From the NCBI GenBank assembly GCA_016714605.1, contig JADKDL010000007.1, positions 62,001 through 126,000 of the forward strand: DNA of 64,000 nucleotides. The letters run 5' to 3'. The DNA is from Bacteroidales bacterium. GTDB taxonomy: Bacteria; Bacteroidota; Bacteroidia; Bacteroidales; UBA1715. Of this stretch, positions 47,001-55,247 are shown in pieces. How positions within the stretch are numbered: position 1 is the first letter of the stretch; each line of letters opens with the position of its first letter. Under the pieces are notes generated by a model that worked only from the letters and a program-made list of their open reading frames with translations, made no database searches and had not been told where the DNA came from. The position numbers and the translations under genes are program-made.

Positions 47001-47589
47001 TGCTGAAGGTTGGGGTTGGCTCGGAATGTTTTTCGATATACAATTCTCGGTTGGAAATACCTGTGTGCGAACTCCGGTTACCGCTTACTTAAAAACAGAA
47101 AATTGCGACGCTACTGCTACACAAAATCTAAATCTGAAAGCAGGTTGGAATTTAATTACCGTAAACGTAATTACCACCGAAACGAGTCCTGAAAAATTAT
47201 TCCCTAATGCAACAACAGTAAAAACCGCCGATAAGTTCTACTTGAAAAACAATCCTAGCTATCTGCAAACACTCACTACTATACAGGGAGGTTTAGCATA
47301 TCTGGTTATGAATACAATAGACGAAACCGTAAAACTTACCGGTCTGCCAATCACTCTGGTTGTTTATACTCTCAAAACCGGATGGAATATGTTAGGATAC
47401 CCGAAAAAAACTACTACAAACATAAGCATTGCGCTCAAAACCATAGAAACAAAAACGGTAACAGTAAAAAGTTTTGATGGATTTTGGGAACCTAATGGAG
47501 CAACAAATAGCATATTACAATTCGAACCAAACAAAGCATATTATATAAAAGTAAATTCAGATTGTACGCTGTCGTCGGGAGATATGTAA
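44029..47589 (+). CDS. GH74 xyloglucanase-like secreted enzyme
   Basis: 1,186 residues. Signal peptide ends near HVFGQ. The catalytic twin seven-bladed propeller spans ~residues 25-725. QWKNVSMGGGGFVSAIITSAKQKDLMYARTDVGGAYRWD contains the catalytic base Asp57 region (RTDVGGAYRW is the GH74 signature), and VIGDYDGSAYTDVFA the acid Asp. BNR-type repeats (ILRSDDYGATFKS, FKSTDGGVSWSAV, YKSDDAGATWVRV) line the blades. C-terminal of this are an Ig-like segment (VCAGNEALLSVNKTG), a beta-rich module (LTIGKQVINISTLLLPGNYTL) and twin GWNLI/GWNMLGYP repeats with an end NKAYYIKVNSDCTLSS. GH74 enzymes cleave the glucan backbone of xyloglucan. No classic T9SS tail is visible, so it may stay in the periplasm or use another route. 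Divergent from the HTCS. Confidence 0.85.
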   Translation: MIKRFVFATLVLILTQHVFGQTNEAYQWKNVSMGGGGFVSAIITSAKQKDLMYARTDVGGAYRWDAVKKSWIPLTDWVSQDEVGLLGIEALAIDPQAPNKLYMLAGISYFNGGKTQILRSDDYGATFKSTDVTSQFKAHGNGMGRQTGERLVVDPNNSNILFCGTRRNGLFKSTDGGVSWSAVSSLAVSSTPNDNGICIVAFDPQSTVSNNATQTIYVGVSILGTTNLYVSKDAGASWAAVASQPTDLMPHRLSFDGIGNIYINYANGAGPHGHWDPASETMDKGMVMKYNIANKTWTDITPSGFTRALGGICVDKKNPNRIIASSINTYVQQPWGWGDKIFFSENGGTSWTDLFASNKISMANGGKPWIDGHAIHWAGSIEFDPFNSEKVIVTSGNGIFMTENISASVSTWTFTTDGIEETVPLDAISIPEGPFISVIGDYDGSAYTDVFASTKLHSPQIGTTTGIDYAKKNTKYVVRAGGDDKGEKFPLYYSSNTGSTWTAFGNKPNGSLLYKGGISISADGTTVLWSPENSSTTYRTTNFGNTWTSATGVSVTNAYPVADAENANKFYIFNSSTGAFLVSTDKGVSFSQKATIAAGYKKIRVAPGKEGDIWVACGASGLQRSTNSGTSFTKIAKVSVCDAVGFGKAATISGFPAVFIWGKIDGGVVGIYKSDDAGATWVRVNDDNNEFGGPANGQFVLGDMNNIGRVYMSSAGRGVLVGEPKGTANCKFPSLGEDKVLCASLEIDLNTGITEPDYTFSWQQNGKLLANTNASLTITEPGEYSVVVNKIGCEEKSDQIVITSDLLPVSNDSVCAGNEALLSVNKTGTFNWYQTANSTTILASGTEYAPTVNSSQTYYVEDAVKASYSIGLKEFNTLAPNSWTVGTADFSATQNKMLISVSSAIKFNQLTLYVTSSSADVVFRITDGSGTIVKTVEKPGLTIGKQVINISTLLLPGNYTLDLVGTVGFIQMQTNATGAVFTIPNYVTYSHAEGWGWLGMFFDIQFSVGNTCVRTPVTAYLKTENCDATATQNLNLKAGWNLITVNVITTETSPEKLFPNATTVKTADKFYLKNNPSYLQTLTTIQGGLAYLVMNTIDETVKLTGLPITLVVYTLKTGWNMLGYPKKTTTNISIALKTIETKTVTVKSFDGFWEPNGATNSILQFEPNKAYYIKVNSDCTLSSGDM

Positions 47590-47648
47590 CAGACAGAATT
47601 CTATAGAGATTGCTAGTAAAACAAGCCATTAGAGCTAGAAATTTATAC

Positions 47649-47690
47649 ACACCCAAGTTTTGCAGAAATGCAATGCTTGGGTGTTTTTTA
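47649..47690 (+). terminator. Terminator after GH74
   Basis: ACACCCAAG (47649-47657) pairs with CTTGGGTGT (47676-47684), followed by a run of T. Confidence 0.85.
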
Positions 47691-47764
47691 CCTTTTCTTC
47701 AAATCTTAAAATATTAAGAAAGGGAGTGCGTTTGTAGGTCTATAACTCAAATAAAAAAACATAT

Positions 47765-48388
47765 ATGAAAAGACAAATTTTTGTTGTACTGATTCTTTTA
47801 ATATCAGTAGCTTCTTATTCACAATTTAATAAGAATATTGCAATAGAAGTAAGATACCCCTTACCTATTGGAGATAATTTCATTAATAAAGGATTTGATA
47901 AAGGGTATTTAGGAATAATAGATTTAGGTTTAGATTATAATGTGATTGAAAAAAATGGTTTGGGATTAGGTATCGTATTTAACACATCTTATCTAAGATT
48001 TTCTGAAACTGATGTAAACTTATTGATTTTAAGTCCTAAAATTAAATTAGAATATGAAATAGAATTAAATAAGTTATCCATCATTCCTCAAATTGGTGTC
48101 GGATTTTCAAGTTGGCAATATAGAGTATATGATATTATTTATACCGATGAATTAGGTAATTATTTATATACATCAGATTTCAAGCAAATTGAAAATGGTT
48201 TAACTCTAAAAGGAGCAACAAAATTTGTAATAAACACTGATAAGAGAGTTAAATGGTATTTCAATATAGCCTATGAATTTACTAGACTAGAAAAGTCAGA
48301 ATATGAGAGCGCAAATACTAAATATAACAGAAATATCCAAATGATTTATCCGGGTGTTGGAATGATATGGAATTTTAGCAAATCGTAA
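47765..48388 (+). CDS. Outer-membrane beta-barrel protein, hypothetical
   Basis: 207 residues with signal peptide (FVVLILLISVASYSQF). Alternating strand pattern: NIAIEVRYPLPIGDNFI, LGIIDLGLDYNVIEKNGLGLGIVF, LILSPKIKLEYEIELNKLSIIPQIGVGFSSW, and final NIQMIYPGVGMIWNFSKS. This resembles small barrels of the OmpA/PorT type. It begins 176 bp after GH74, behind that gene's terminator, so it has its own transcription. Role not known. Confidence 0.6.
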   Translation: MKRQIFVVLILLISVASYSQFNKNIAIEVRYPLPIGDNFINKGFDKGYLGIIDLGLDYNVIEKNGLGLGIVFNTSYLRFSETDVNLLILSPKIKLEYEIELNKLSIIPQIGVGFSSWQYRVYDIIYTDELGNYLYTSDFKQIENGLTLKGATKFVINTDKRVKWYFNIAYEFTRLEKSEYESANTKYNRNIQMIYPGVGMIWNFSKS

Positions 48389-48537
48389 CAATATTTTCAC
48401 AAATTAAAAGGCATTAATTATAATTACTAATTTTCTATAAAAAGCTGTAATTGGAATTTGTAATGCTTTTAATTTTCACATCAATTGTTTAGATAAATAA
48501 TTGATGTGAAAATAAACATTGTTTCATTATTATTAAT

Positions 48538-48795
48538 TCAATCATAATGAAATCTACATTTTGCAATCATGATTTCATCATCTTTTACTGTATAAATCAA
48601 ACGATGCTCTTCATCAATCCGTCTAGACCAAAATCCTTTGTACTTATGTTTCAATGGCTCAGGCTTACCTATCCCTGAAAAAGGATTACGTGAAATGTCC
48701 TTCAACAAGTCATTAATCCTTTTTACCATCTTTTTATCAGTTTTTTGCCAATATTGATAGTCTTCCCATGATTCATCAACGAAGATGTATCTCAT
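48538..48795 (-). CDS. yoeB: YoeB-family mRNA interferase toxin
   Basis: 85 residues, same length as E. coli YoeB. YoeB cuts mRNA on the ribosome. The catalytic residues known from YoeB, Glu46, Arg65 and His83, fall at the same numbers here (GIGKPEPLK, EEHRLIYTV, CRFHYD). SWEDYQYWQKTDKKMVKRINDLLKDI is the family opening. It overlaps the antitoxin gene by 4 bp and is translated after it. No lesion visible. Confidence 0.95.
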   Translation of the reverse strand: MRYIFVDESWEDYQYWQKTDKKMVKRINDLLKDISRNPFSGIGKPEPLKHKYKGFWSRRIDEEHRLIYTVKDDEIMIAKCRFHYD

Positions 48796-49046
48796 TCTTC
48801 TATCAAATCTTTTTGAAATGACGAACCGCTCCTTAGTTTATTTATAGCGGAATCAAGTCGACTCTCGTTCGTCTTAGAAGATAATTCATGTTGTGTTGTG
48901 CAAAGTGAATTATATTCATCCAATGAAATGACAACCACTCCACTATCCTTACCTCTATTTATAATCAAAGTCTCAAAATTTTCAGTCACTTTGTCAAGAT
49001 ATTTTTTAATATCTTTTCTAAAATCAGAAATCGTTGTTGTTAACAT
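48792..49046 (-). CDS. yefM: YefM-family antitoxin
   Basis: 84 residues of the Phd/YefM fold: MLTTTISDFRKDIKKYLDKVTENFETLIINRGKDSGVVVISLDEYNSL, with the strand-helix DNA-binding N terminus; the C-terminal part binds YoeB. Antitoxins of this family repress their own promoter. The promoter and a paired TGTACA operator lie immediately upstream. Confidence 0.95.
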   Translation of the reverse strand: MLTTTISDFRKDIKKYLDKVTENFETLIINRGKDSGVVVISLDEYNSLCTTQHELSSKTNESRLDSAINKLRSGSSFQKDLIEE

Positions 49047-49059
49047 AAATCTTAAATTA

Positions 49060-49107
49060 TGTACATAATATTGTACAAATATAATCTATGAATGTATCGA
49101 ATCCAAA
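49060..49107 (-). promoter_or_regulatory. yefM-yoeB promoter and YefM operator
   Basis: On the minus strand TTTG (49104-49107), 20-bp spacer and TATATTTG (49076-49083) form a full consensus promoter. Two TGTACA hexamers (49060-49065, 49072-49077) lie 12 bp apart, overlapping the -7 element. Paired TGTACA motifs at 12-bp spacing are the known YefM-YoeB operator arrangement in E. coli. Confidence 0.85.
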
Positions 49108-49264
49108 AAAACTACAAATCTTTATGTGCATTTTCATTATCGAGATGCTTTTCTGAAAACTATTTAGAGAGTATGATTAAAGTCACTATCAGAAAATCAG
49201 AATTGGCTCATTTTGAAATTGTAAACATAAAAGTTTGAGTATATATTTGTATTCAAAAAAATGT

Positions 49265-50352
49265 ATGGAAATTTATTCTAAACTATTAATATACTATTTT
49301 TCAGGTACTGGAAACTCAAAGAATGTTGCCTTGTGGATGTCTTCGGTTGCCAGCAAACGCAACATTGAATCAGTTATTATTAACATTGCAGAGATTGACC
49401 GAACATCAATTACACCACCTCTAAAAGGTGAATTACTTGTATTTATTTCGCCTATTCATGGGTTCAATTATCCGCCTGCTATGATGCACTTTATAGGGCG
49501 TTTCCCGAAAGGTGAAAATAATGTACTCCTCATGAACACCCGTGCCGGTATGTTAATTGGCAATTTTATAACTCCCGGATTAACTGGTATTGCATTTCTT
49601 TTATCATCGTTACTACTTAAAATGAAGGGATATTCTATTGTTGGTATGGCTCCTTTCGATTTGCCATCGAATTGGATTTCGGTTCACCCCGGACTAAACG
49701 ACAAAACTATAAAAATAATCCACCAGAAAATAAAACCAAAGGTGCTCGACTGTACCGAAAAGGTTTTATCAGGAAAAACTAACTTTGCAGCGCTACGAGA
49801 AATAGTTCAAGATGTGATTGTTTCTCCAATTTCGGTTATGTATTATCTAATTGGACGGTTTCTTTTCGCTAAGTCCAATTTTGCATCAGCCGATTGCAAC
49901 AACTGCGATATTTGCATTAAAAACTGTCCGGTGAAAGCTATCATAAAGGTTAATAACAGACCTTTCTGGACGTACAACTGCGAAAGTTGCATGAAATGTA
50001 TGAGTCATTGCCCAAAAAAGCTATTGAAACCGCTCATGGGTCAATCATATTATATACAATTTTATTTTCTACAATTTTAATGGTGCTCATGTACAAATAC
50101 TTTTCATTGTGGGTTGCTCCAATAGAAAATTGTTAAAGTTCTTGAAATTTTATCTTTTGGAATCAGTATCTCCTTTTATCTTCGCTTGGTTTGGGGAGTA
50201 TGGTACAGAATATCTCATTATTTACTTCATTGGCTTCAATGGTTTGAGCATATTGTAGTTTATTTTTCATCTGTTTACAATTCTTCGCTTGGCGGGTTCC
50301 CGGTTGGCGCCCCAATACATGGTGGTATCGTTACAAAGATTGTAAAGAATAA
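49265..50352 (+). CDS. EFR1-family flavodoxin/ferredoxin protein with frameshifted 3' half
   Basis: Start at MEIYSKLLIYYFSGTGNSKNVALWM (49265): the SGTGNS segment is the flavodoxin FMN phosphate loop. Residues to ~260 are flavodoxin-like, then two 4Fe-4S motifs, CNNCDICIKNCPVKAI and CESCMKCMSHCPKK. There the A6 run at 50014-50019 lacks one base: the frame that would continue reads AIETAHGSIILYTILFSTILM, the usual hydrophobic tail. Further breaks seem to occur near 50130, ~50180 and ~50280; pieces such as LLKFLKF, WYRISHYLLHWLQWFEHIVVY and TWWYRYKDCKE* (stop at 50350-50352) appear in different frames. At least two lesions are certain. Family members probably shuttle electrons; a role in nitrogen fixation is a guess. 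Confidence 0.6.
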
Positions 50353-50464
50353 CTTCAAACAAACAACTCATTAATTGCAGTGCTGAAGTATTTTGGAACG
50401 ATTAATTTGTATTTAGACCAATCTCCTTTTGTAAAGATTACTATAGTTGAATATATTTCAGTTA

Positions 50465-51736
50465 TCAATTCTCAACATTTAAAGTACATCCAGTTGAACC
50501 CTCGACAGATATTTGCAATTCCAAAATGTGTTTAGGCTGCAATTCGGGCTCTTTTCGGTGCGAAACATAAATAATAGCAGTTTCGGTTTGATCTGCAATT
50601 TTATTAATCAGCAGAGAAAGTAACGCCGCATTTTTGTCGTTCAAACCAGTTGATGGTTCGTCTAAAATGAGCAAAGGCGGATGTTTAATCATAGCTCGGG
50701 CTAATAAAACCATTCGTTGTTTTACCTGAGTAATGTCGTGAAAAGAGACATCTTTCTCGGCAAACAATCCTATAACCTTCAACCATTCATCTGCCATTTT
50801 CTTTTCAAGATAGGTAGTTTTTTTATACAGTCCCACGCTATCATACAAACCGGAAACTACCATTTGCCAAAGAGTATTGTTTCTACTAAACAAATCTGTT
50901 AAAGATGGTGTAAAATAACCGATTTTATCTTTTATTTCCCAAACACTCTCTCCCGTACCTTTTTTTCTCCCGAATAAAAAAATATCTTGTCCGTAGGCTT
51001 TAGAATTATTACCATAAATCATTGACAGTAATGTAGTTTTACCCGAACCATTAGGTCCTACCAATTGCCAAAACTCACCCCTTTTAACTGTCCAGCAGAC
51101 ATCTCGCAATACCTTTTTTTCATTGAATGATACACTTACAGATTTCATTTCAATAAGAACTTCGGGTAAAGTATAGTCGGAAAATATACCGAGAGGTATT
51201 TTATTAATAGTAGTATTCTCTGTATCAATTTTCTTAGAAAGGTAATCTGAAATTGTCTGAACCGCAGAAAGACTATTATCGGCAATCTCTATTACATGTG
51301 TAATACATGATAAAAGATCTGCTTTTCGTTTAAAAATTTGTATAAAGCAGACCATATCTGAAAGACTCAGCAATTTTTCATTCAATTCCTTCACTGAGGC
51401 AATATCAAGGCAGTCAAACGGATTATCAAGAATAATAAAATCAGGATTAAGAGACACAATATAGTTAAAAAGCAGCTTCATTTGTTCACCACTAGAAAGC
51501 GTCAAAACATTTCTTCCAGCAAGTGTTGATAAGGTCATTTTCTCATGTTCATACTCTTCTTTTACTAATTCTGAAAGCGTGATATTTGAAAATAACATTC
51601 CTTTTTTATCTTTCAATTCGGGAAATATATCGGCAGAAGAACCTTTCAGTAATGACTGTATATAAGTGCCCTTCATAGAAATATCGGTACTTTCTATAGC
51701 ATAATGTTTATTCATTGTGAGGTTTTTTATCTTCAT
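50465..51736 (-). CDS. ModF-like twin ABC ATPase
   Basis: 423 residues with two nucleotide-binding domains. The C-terminal one is complete: Walker A GPNGSGKTTLLS (~residues 229-240), signature-like DITQVKQRMVLLARA and Walker B LLILDEPSTGLND, H-loop SHRKEPE. The N-terminal one has no Walker A and an LSSGEQMKL signature with IILDNPFDCLD, so it probably cannot hydrolyse ATP. The arrangement resembles ModF (PhrA), a molybdate-associated ABC protein of unclear mechanism. ModF in other species has two functional sites. It stands alone here, without modABC permease genes nearby, so a molybdenum role is inferred by similarity only. Confidence 0.7.
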   Translation of the reverse strand: MKIKNLTMNKHYAIESTDISMKGTYIQSLLKGSSADIFPELKDKKGMLFSNITLSELVKEEYEHEKMTLSTLAGRNVLTLSSGEQMKLLFNYIVSLNPDFIILDNPFDCLDIASVKELNEKLLSLSDMVCFIQIFKRKADLLSCITHVIEIADNSLSAVQTISDYLSKKIDTENTTINKIPLGIFSDYTLPEVLIEMKSVSVSFNEKKVLRDVCWTVKRGEFWQLVGPNGSGKTTLLSMIYGNNSKAYGQDIFLFGRKKGTGESVWEIKDKIGYFTPSLTDLFSRNNTLWQMVVSGLYDSVGLYKKTTYLEKKMADEWLKVIGLFAEKDVSFHDITQVKQRMVLLARAMIKHPPLLILDEPSTGLNDKNAALLSLLINKIADQTETAIIYVSHRKEPELQPKHILELQISVEGSTGCTLNVEN

Positions 51737-51921
51737 TTAAACAAAGAAATGAAAGTCAAAGGTAAAATAGTATATCTGATATAAAAACAAAATCAGGTTT
51801 CAATATTTTTAGGATTAAGTTTAAAAATAATTTGTTAAATATATTATTAACTTTACTATTCTAGAATAATTATGATTTTTTATGGTTATTTAGTTTTTAA
51901 AAAATTCAAAATTAAAACACA

Positions 51922-53859
51922 ATGAGGAAGCTATTAACATTCTTTGCAATTTCATTATTAACTATGAGTGGCATTATAGCCAATGATACAATTCCGGCCA
52001 ATAACAAGCTAATAGAATACTCGGGGCGAATTGATTTTTCTGATTCTCTTGCTCCGAAATTTTCTTATTCGGGAGTGTCGGTCAGAGCTGCATTTACAGG
52101 TACAAGTATTGGGGTTGTATTAAGCGATGATAGAGGCGGGAATTATTATTATTTTATTGTTGACGGAAAGATACTGAAACGACAGAAAGTTGCTCTTTCA
52201 AAAACCTTGTATGTAATTGCTGAAGGACTGGAAAATAGTATTCATGAGGTTGAGATTTTTAAAATATCAGAACAGGAGTTTGGGAAAACACAATTCCACG
52301 GAATCGTCATAGATCAAGGTTCGCAAATTGTTGAATTATCAAATAAAAGAACTCGTTTGATTGAGTTTATTGGCAACTCTATAACTTGTGGGTATAGTAA
52401 TGAAGGCATTAACGGAACAGATAAGTTCAGTGCTGAAACAGAAAATCACTATCTTACTTATGCTGCAATAACTTCAAGAAGCTTCAATGCTCGTCATATT
52501 GCTGTGTGTAGATCGGGTATTGGCATTTATCGTAACTATGGAACGGCTGTTTCGGGTAGTACCGATTGTATGCCGAATTTCTACAAACGAATTTTTCTAA
52601 ATGATGCCACGCCTGAATATGATTTTCAGCAAACTCCAGATGTAGTGTGTATTAATCTTGGTACCAATGATTTTTGGGATAATAAACCCGATTCTGCAAA
52701 ATTCGTATCTTCATATTTCAAATTAATTGATACGATTCAAGCCAAATATTCAAATACCGATATAATTTGTATTGCAGGACCCATGCTTTGGGGCAATGGA
52801 CTTACTTTGGCAAAGAAATATATTGCTTTTATTGCCGACTCTGCAACTAAAAAAGCAAATGGAACGGTTAGTTTTTTTGAACTTACTGCACAAGCAGGAG
52901 CACTTGGTGTCGATTACCATCCATCTGTTGCACAACATATTGGTAATGCTGAACAACTAACAGAATTTATTAGTAAGCTTAAACGTTGGGATATTATTCC
53001 ACAACCTGTAATTTCAAATACTATTACCAATGCACATATTAGTCTCGAATTTAATTCAGATTTAAAAGTAACTGAAAATCTGGCAACAGAATTCTCTTTT
53101 AAAGGTGATATTCAATATTCCATAAAACAGGCATATAAAGATGCTAATAATTCAAGAGTATTGCATTTTATATTAAATCAAGCTTTTAAAATAGGAGAAA
53201 ATATAGAATGTTCTTATACCGCAGGATCATTGCAAACAGAAGCCGCACAAACGGTAAATTCTTTCAAGTACGCAATTGTAAATAATCTGAAATCAACCGT
53301 TTTGAATTCTGCCAAAGTTTTAGAAAATGGTGAAAAGTTGATAGTAACTTTAAATAAATCAATAAATTCGGCTACTGTAATATCTGGATTAACCATTATT
53401 GGAGAAACAGGAGACTATGAAATAAAATCATTTACAATAAGTGGAAAAGATATTAGAATTACCTTAACTGATAAAATCAAAAAAGGAGAAAGTGTAAAAA
53501 TAAATTTCTCCGGTTCCGGAATTTTGGGAACAGACAATGTTGAGCTAGAAGCCTTTTCGAATTTTTGGGTAAGCAATTCATCTATATTTACCGATTTAGA
53601 AGATGAACATTGTACTGATTTTAAAATATATCCAAACCCAAATAATACAAAGGTTTTTAATTATGATATTTGTAAATCATCATTTTTTGATTATTCTAAT
53701 TTAGAAATATCTGATTTAAGTGGAAAAATACTTCATACACAGAAGCTTTATCAGTCAATGGGTGTAATTAATTTACCTACAAATTTCCCGTCAGGAACAT
53801 TTTTAATAAAATTCTATTCAGATACATTTTTGTATGAAAGTAAACTAGTACTTGAATAA
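51922..53859 (+). CDS. CE2-like acetylxylan esterase with T9SS tail
   Basis: 645 residues. Signal peptide (FAISLLTMSGIIAND), a beta-sandwich at ~30-130 (LIEYSGRIDFSDSLAPKFSYSGVSVRAAFTGTSIGVVLSD) and an SGNH hydrolase at ~140-350: IEFIGNSITCGYSNEG holds the nucleophile serine, VVCINLGTNDFW the oxyanion Asn block, and VDYHPSVAQH the catalytic Asp/His. This sandwich-plus-SGNH layout is that of CE2 esterases, which remove acetyl groups from xylan and other hemicelluloses. A linker domain follows, then a T9SS sorting domain (FKIYPNPNNTKVFNYDICKSS ... YESKLVLE). It fits the same plant-cell-wall theme as the GH74 and GH-A genes. Confidence 0.82.
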   Translation: MRKLLTFFAISLLTMSGIIANDTIPANNKLIEYSGRIDFSDSLAPKFSYSGVSVRAAFTGTSIGVVLSDDRGGNYYYFIVDGKILKRQKVALSKTLYVIAEGLENSIHEVEIFKISEQEFGKTQFHGIVIDQGSQIVELSNKRTRLIEFIGNSITCGYSNEGINGTDKFSAETENHYLTYAAITSRSFNARHIAVCRSGIGIYRNYGTAVSGSTDCMPNFYKRIFLNDATPEYDFQQTPDVVCINLGTNDFWDNKPDSAKFVSSYFKLIDTIQAKYSNTDIICIAGPMLWGNGLTLAKKYIAFIADSATKKANGTVSFFELTAQAGALGVDYHPSVAQHIGNAEQLTEFISKLKRWDIIPQPVISNTITNAHISLEFNSDLKVTENLATEFSFKGDIQYSIKQAYKDANNSRVLHFILNQAFKIGENIECSYTAGSLQTEAAQTVNSFKYAIVNNLKSTVLNSAKVLENGEKLIVTLNKSINSATVISGLTIIGETGDYEIKSFTISGKDIRITLTDKIKKGESVKINFSGSGILGTDNVELEAFSNFWVSNSSIFTDLEDEHCTDFKIYPNPNNTKVFNYDICKSSFFDYSNLEISDLSGKILHTQKLYQSMGVINLPTNFPSGTFLIKFYSDTFLYESKLVLE

Positions 53860-53914
53860 TAATGTCGATTTGAAATAAGACGTAGCGTCTGCATAATGGG
53901 AATACATTTAAAAT

Positions 53915-54795
53915 ATGAGTAATGCAAAAATATCCATACGTTTTTTTGACGACCGCGAAGTGCGAGCCGTTTGGGACGAGCAAAATGCCAAGTGGTGGTT
54001 TAGTGTGCTGGATATTGTAGCTTTGCTTACCGACCAAGACGAATACTCCAAAACTCGTAACTACTGGAAATATCTTAAAGCCAAATTAAAGAAAGAAAAC
54101 AGTCAAGTGGTTAGTGCCACTACCCAGTTGAAATTTCTTGCACCAGATGGTAAAAAACGTTTAGCTGATATGCTGGATTACGCCGGTATTATAGCCTTAG
54201 GTAAAGAATTTCCGGGCAAAAAGGCAAACCGATTTATTGATTGGTTTACATTCAGCGACGAAAGCATAGACGGCAAAAGCAAAATAAAAGCGTATGCAAT
54301 GTTTGAGAGTTCTTTTATCAACAGCATAGAAGTTGGCACAGCCAAGGGATTACAGCAAATACACGCTTATCTGTTTGGCGGATTGTACGATTTTGCAGGT
54401 CAAATAAGACAAAAAATATTTCGAAAGGCGGTTTTCATTTTGCGGTATCGCGCTTTTTAGGCGAGACATTAAAGCAAATAGAAGCAATGCCCGAAACAAC
54501 GTTCTACGAAATAGTAAACAAATATGTAGAAATGAATGTTGCCCATCCATTTATGGAAGGAAATGGAAGAAGCGCCAGGATATGGCTTGATTTGATACTT
54601 AAAAAACGCCTCAAGAAATGCGTAGATTGGAGTAAAATAAGCAAACAAGATTACATGAACGCAATGATACTAAGTTCAACCAACAGTAGTGTATTGCAAT
54701 CGCTTTTAGAAAACGCCCTCACCACCAAAATAAACGACCGCGAAATGTTTATGAAAGGCATTGACTATTCATATTACTATGAAGAAAATGACTAA
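53915..54795 (+). CDS. BRO-N / Fic fusion protein, one frameshift
   Basis: Read through a single missing A in the A6 run at 54411-54416 this is one ~293-residue protein. Residues 1-100 are a BRO-N antirepressor-type domain (RFFDDREVRAVWDEQNAKWWFSVLDIVALLTDQ, NYWKYLKAKLKKE, LKFLAPDGKKRLADMLD). The following ~170 residues are Fic: the corrected frame reads KNISKGGFHFAVSRFL, then AHPFMEGNGRSARIWLDL, the Fic catalytic motif HxFxEGNGRxxR. Fic enzymes transfer AMP (or other phosphate groups) to target proteins. No inhibitory helix with (S/T)xxxE(G/N) is obvious upstream. BRO-N domains are mainly known from phage and mobile elements, so the gene may have arrived with one. Confidence 0.75.
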
Positions 54796-54813
54796 TGTAA
54801 ATTAGGCAATAAA

Positions 54814-55089
54814 ATGGGCAGAACAGAACGAAAATAGAAACAAGAGATTCTTTATATAGCCGATCTATTACCTAAATCTAAACAAAGATTGAATGCAAAG
54901 CTCAGTAAGCTTCGTTCAGAGGGTAATAGACTGAGTTCAATGCTCAATAGATTGAGTTCTGAACATAATAGACTGAGCAAAATGCTCAATAGACTTCGTT
55001 CTGAGCTCAATAAACTGAGCTTTTTACCCAATATACTGAGTTCAGAGCTCAATAAACTGAGTTCAGAGCTCAGTAGACTTCCCTTTTAA
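54814..55089 (+). CDS. Leucine heptad-repeat protein with internal amber codon
   Basis: From MGRTERK (54814) the frame hits TAG at 54835-54837, then runs on as KQEILYIADLLPKSKQRLNAKLSKLRSEG followed by seven-residue repeats NRLSSML, NRLSSEH, NRLSKML, NRLRSEL, NKLSFLP, NILSSEL, NKLSSEL, SRLPF. The leucine spacing suggests a coiled coil, but the protein is short. Starts after the amber codon, such as TTG at 54889, are possible. No family is recognised. Whether it is translated at all is uncertain; see the repeat entries. Confidence 0.4.
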
Positions 55090-55113
55090 CCCAATAGAGA
55101 GTGTAAAGCAGAT
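54904..55113 (+). repeat. Tandem 21-bp repeat array (about ten units)
   Basis: Units of exactly 21 bp beginning (A/C)ATA or AGTA and containing CTGAG(T/C)T(C/T): for example 54925-54945, 54946-54966, 54967-54987, 54988-55008, 55030-55050, 55051-55071, with the last units AGTAGACTTCCC... and AATAGAGAG... less conserved. The period is a multiple of 3, and it encodes heptads. The last four units recur at 56765-56848. Confidence 0.85.
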
Positions 55114-55193
55114 GGAGTAAACTGCTTGAAATGGAATTGTAGTTTTAAATAGTGTATATAGGAATGTTATGCGTCACTCAAAAAACGCAGTAG

Positions 55194-55243
55194 ATTATCA
55201 AAACTCGTAATTTTTGATAGTTTTGATAATTTAATTACCTTTG
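55194..55243 (+). promoter_or_regulatory. Promoter and palindromic operator of the AAA ATPase
   Basis: TTTG (55213-55216), 19-bp spacer, TACCTTTG (55236-55243): full consensus. A perfect 12-bp inverted repeat ATTATCAAAACT (55194-55205) / AGTTTTGATAAT (55219-55230) with 13-bp spacer straddles the -33 box. The ATG at 55248 is only 5 bp past the -7 box, so the message is leaderless or nearly so. Confidence 0.7.
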
Positions 55244-55247
55244 TACC

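Noticed and set aside
44029..47589. T9SS C-terminal domain on the GH74 protein
   Set aside because: The end NKAYYIKVNSDCTLSS lacks the PNP-type start and the KxxxK(V) end of the sorting domain.
14851..54837. Stop-codon reassignment (TAA and TAG read as sense)
   Set aside because: Only isolated genes show in-frame stops, one TAA and two TAG, while many genes end normally on both. Point lesions are a simpler account.
54904..55113. CRISPR array
   Set aside because: Units abut with no spacers, and the period is 21 bp; there are no cas genes. It is a plain tandem repeat.
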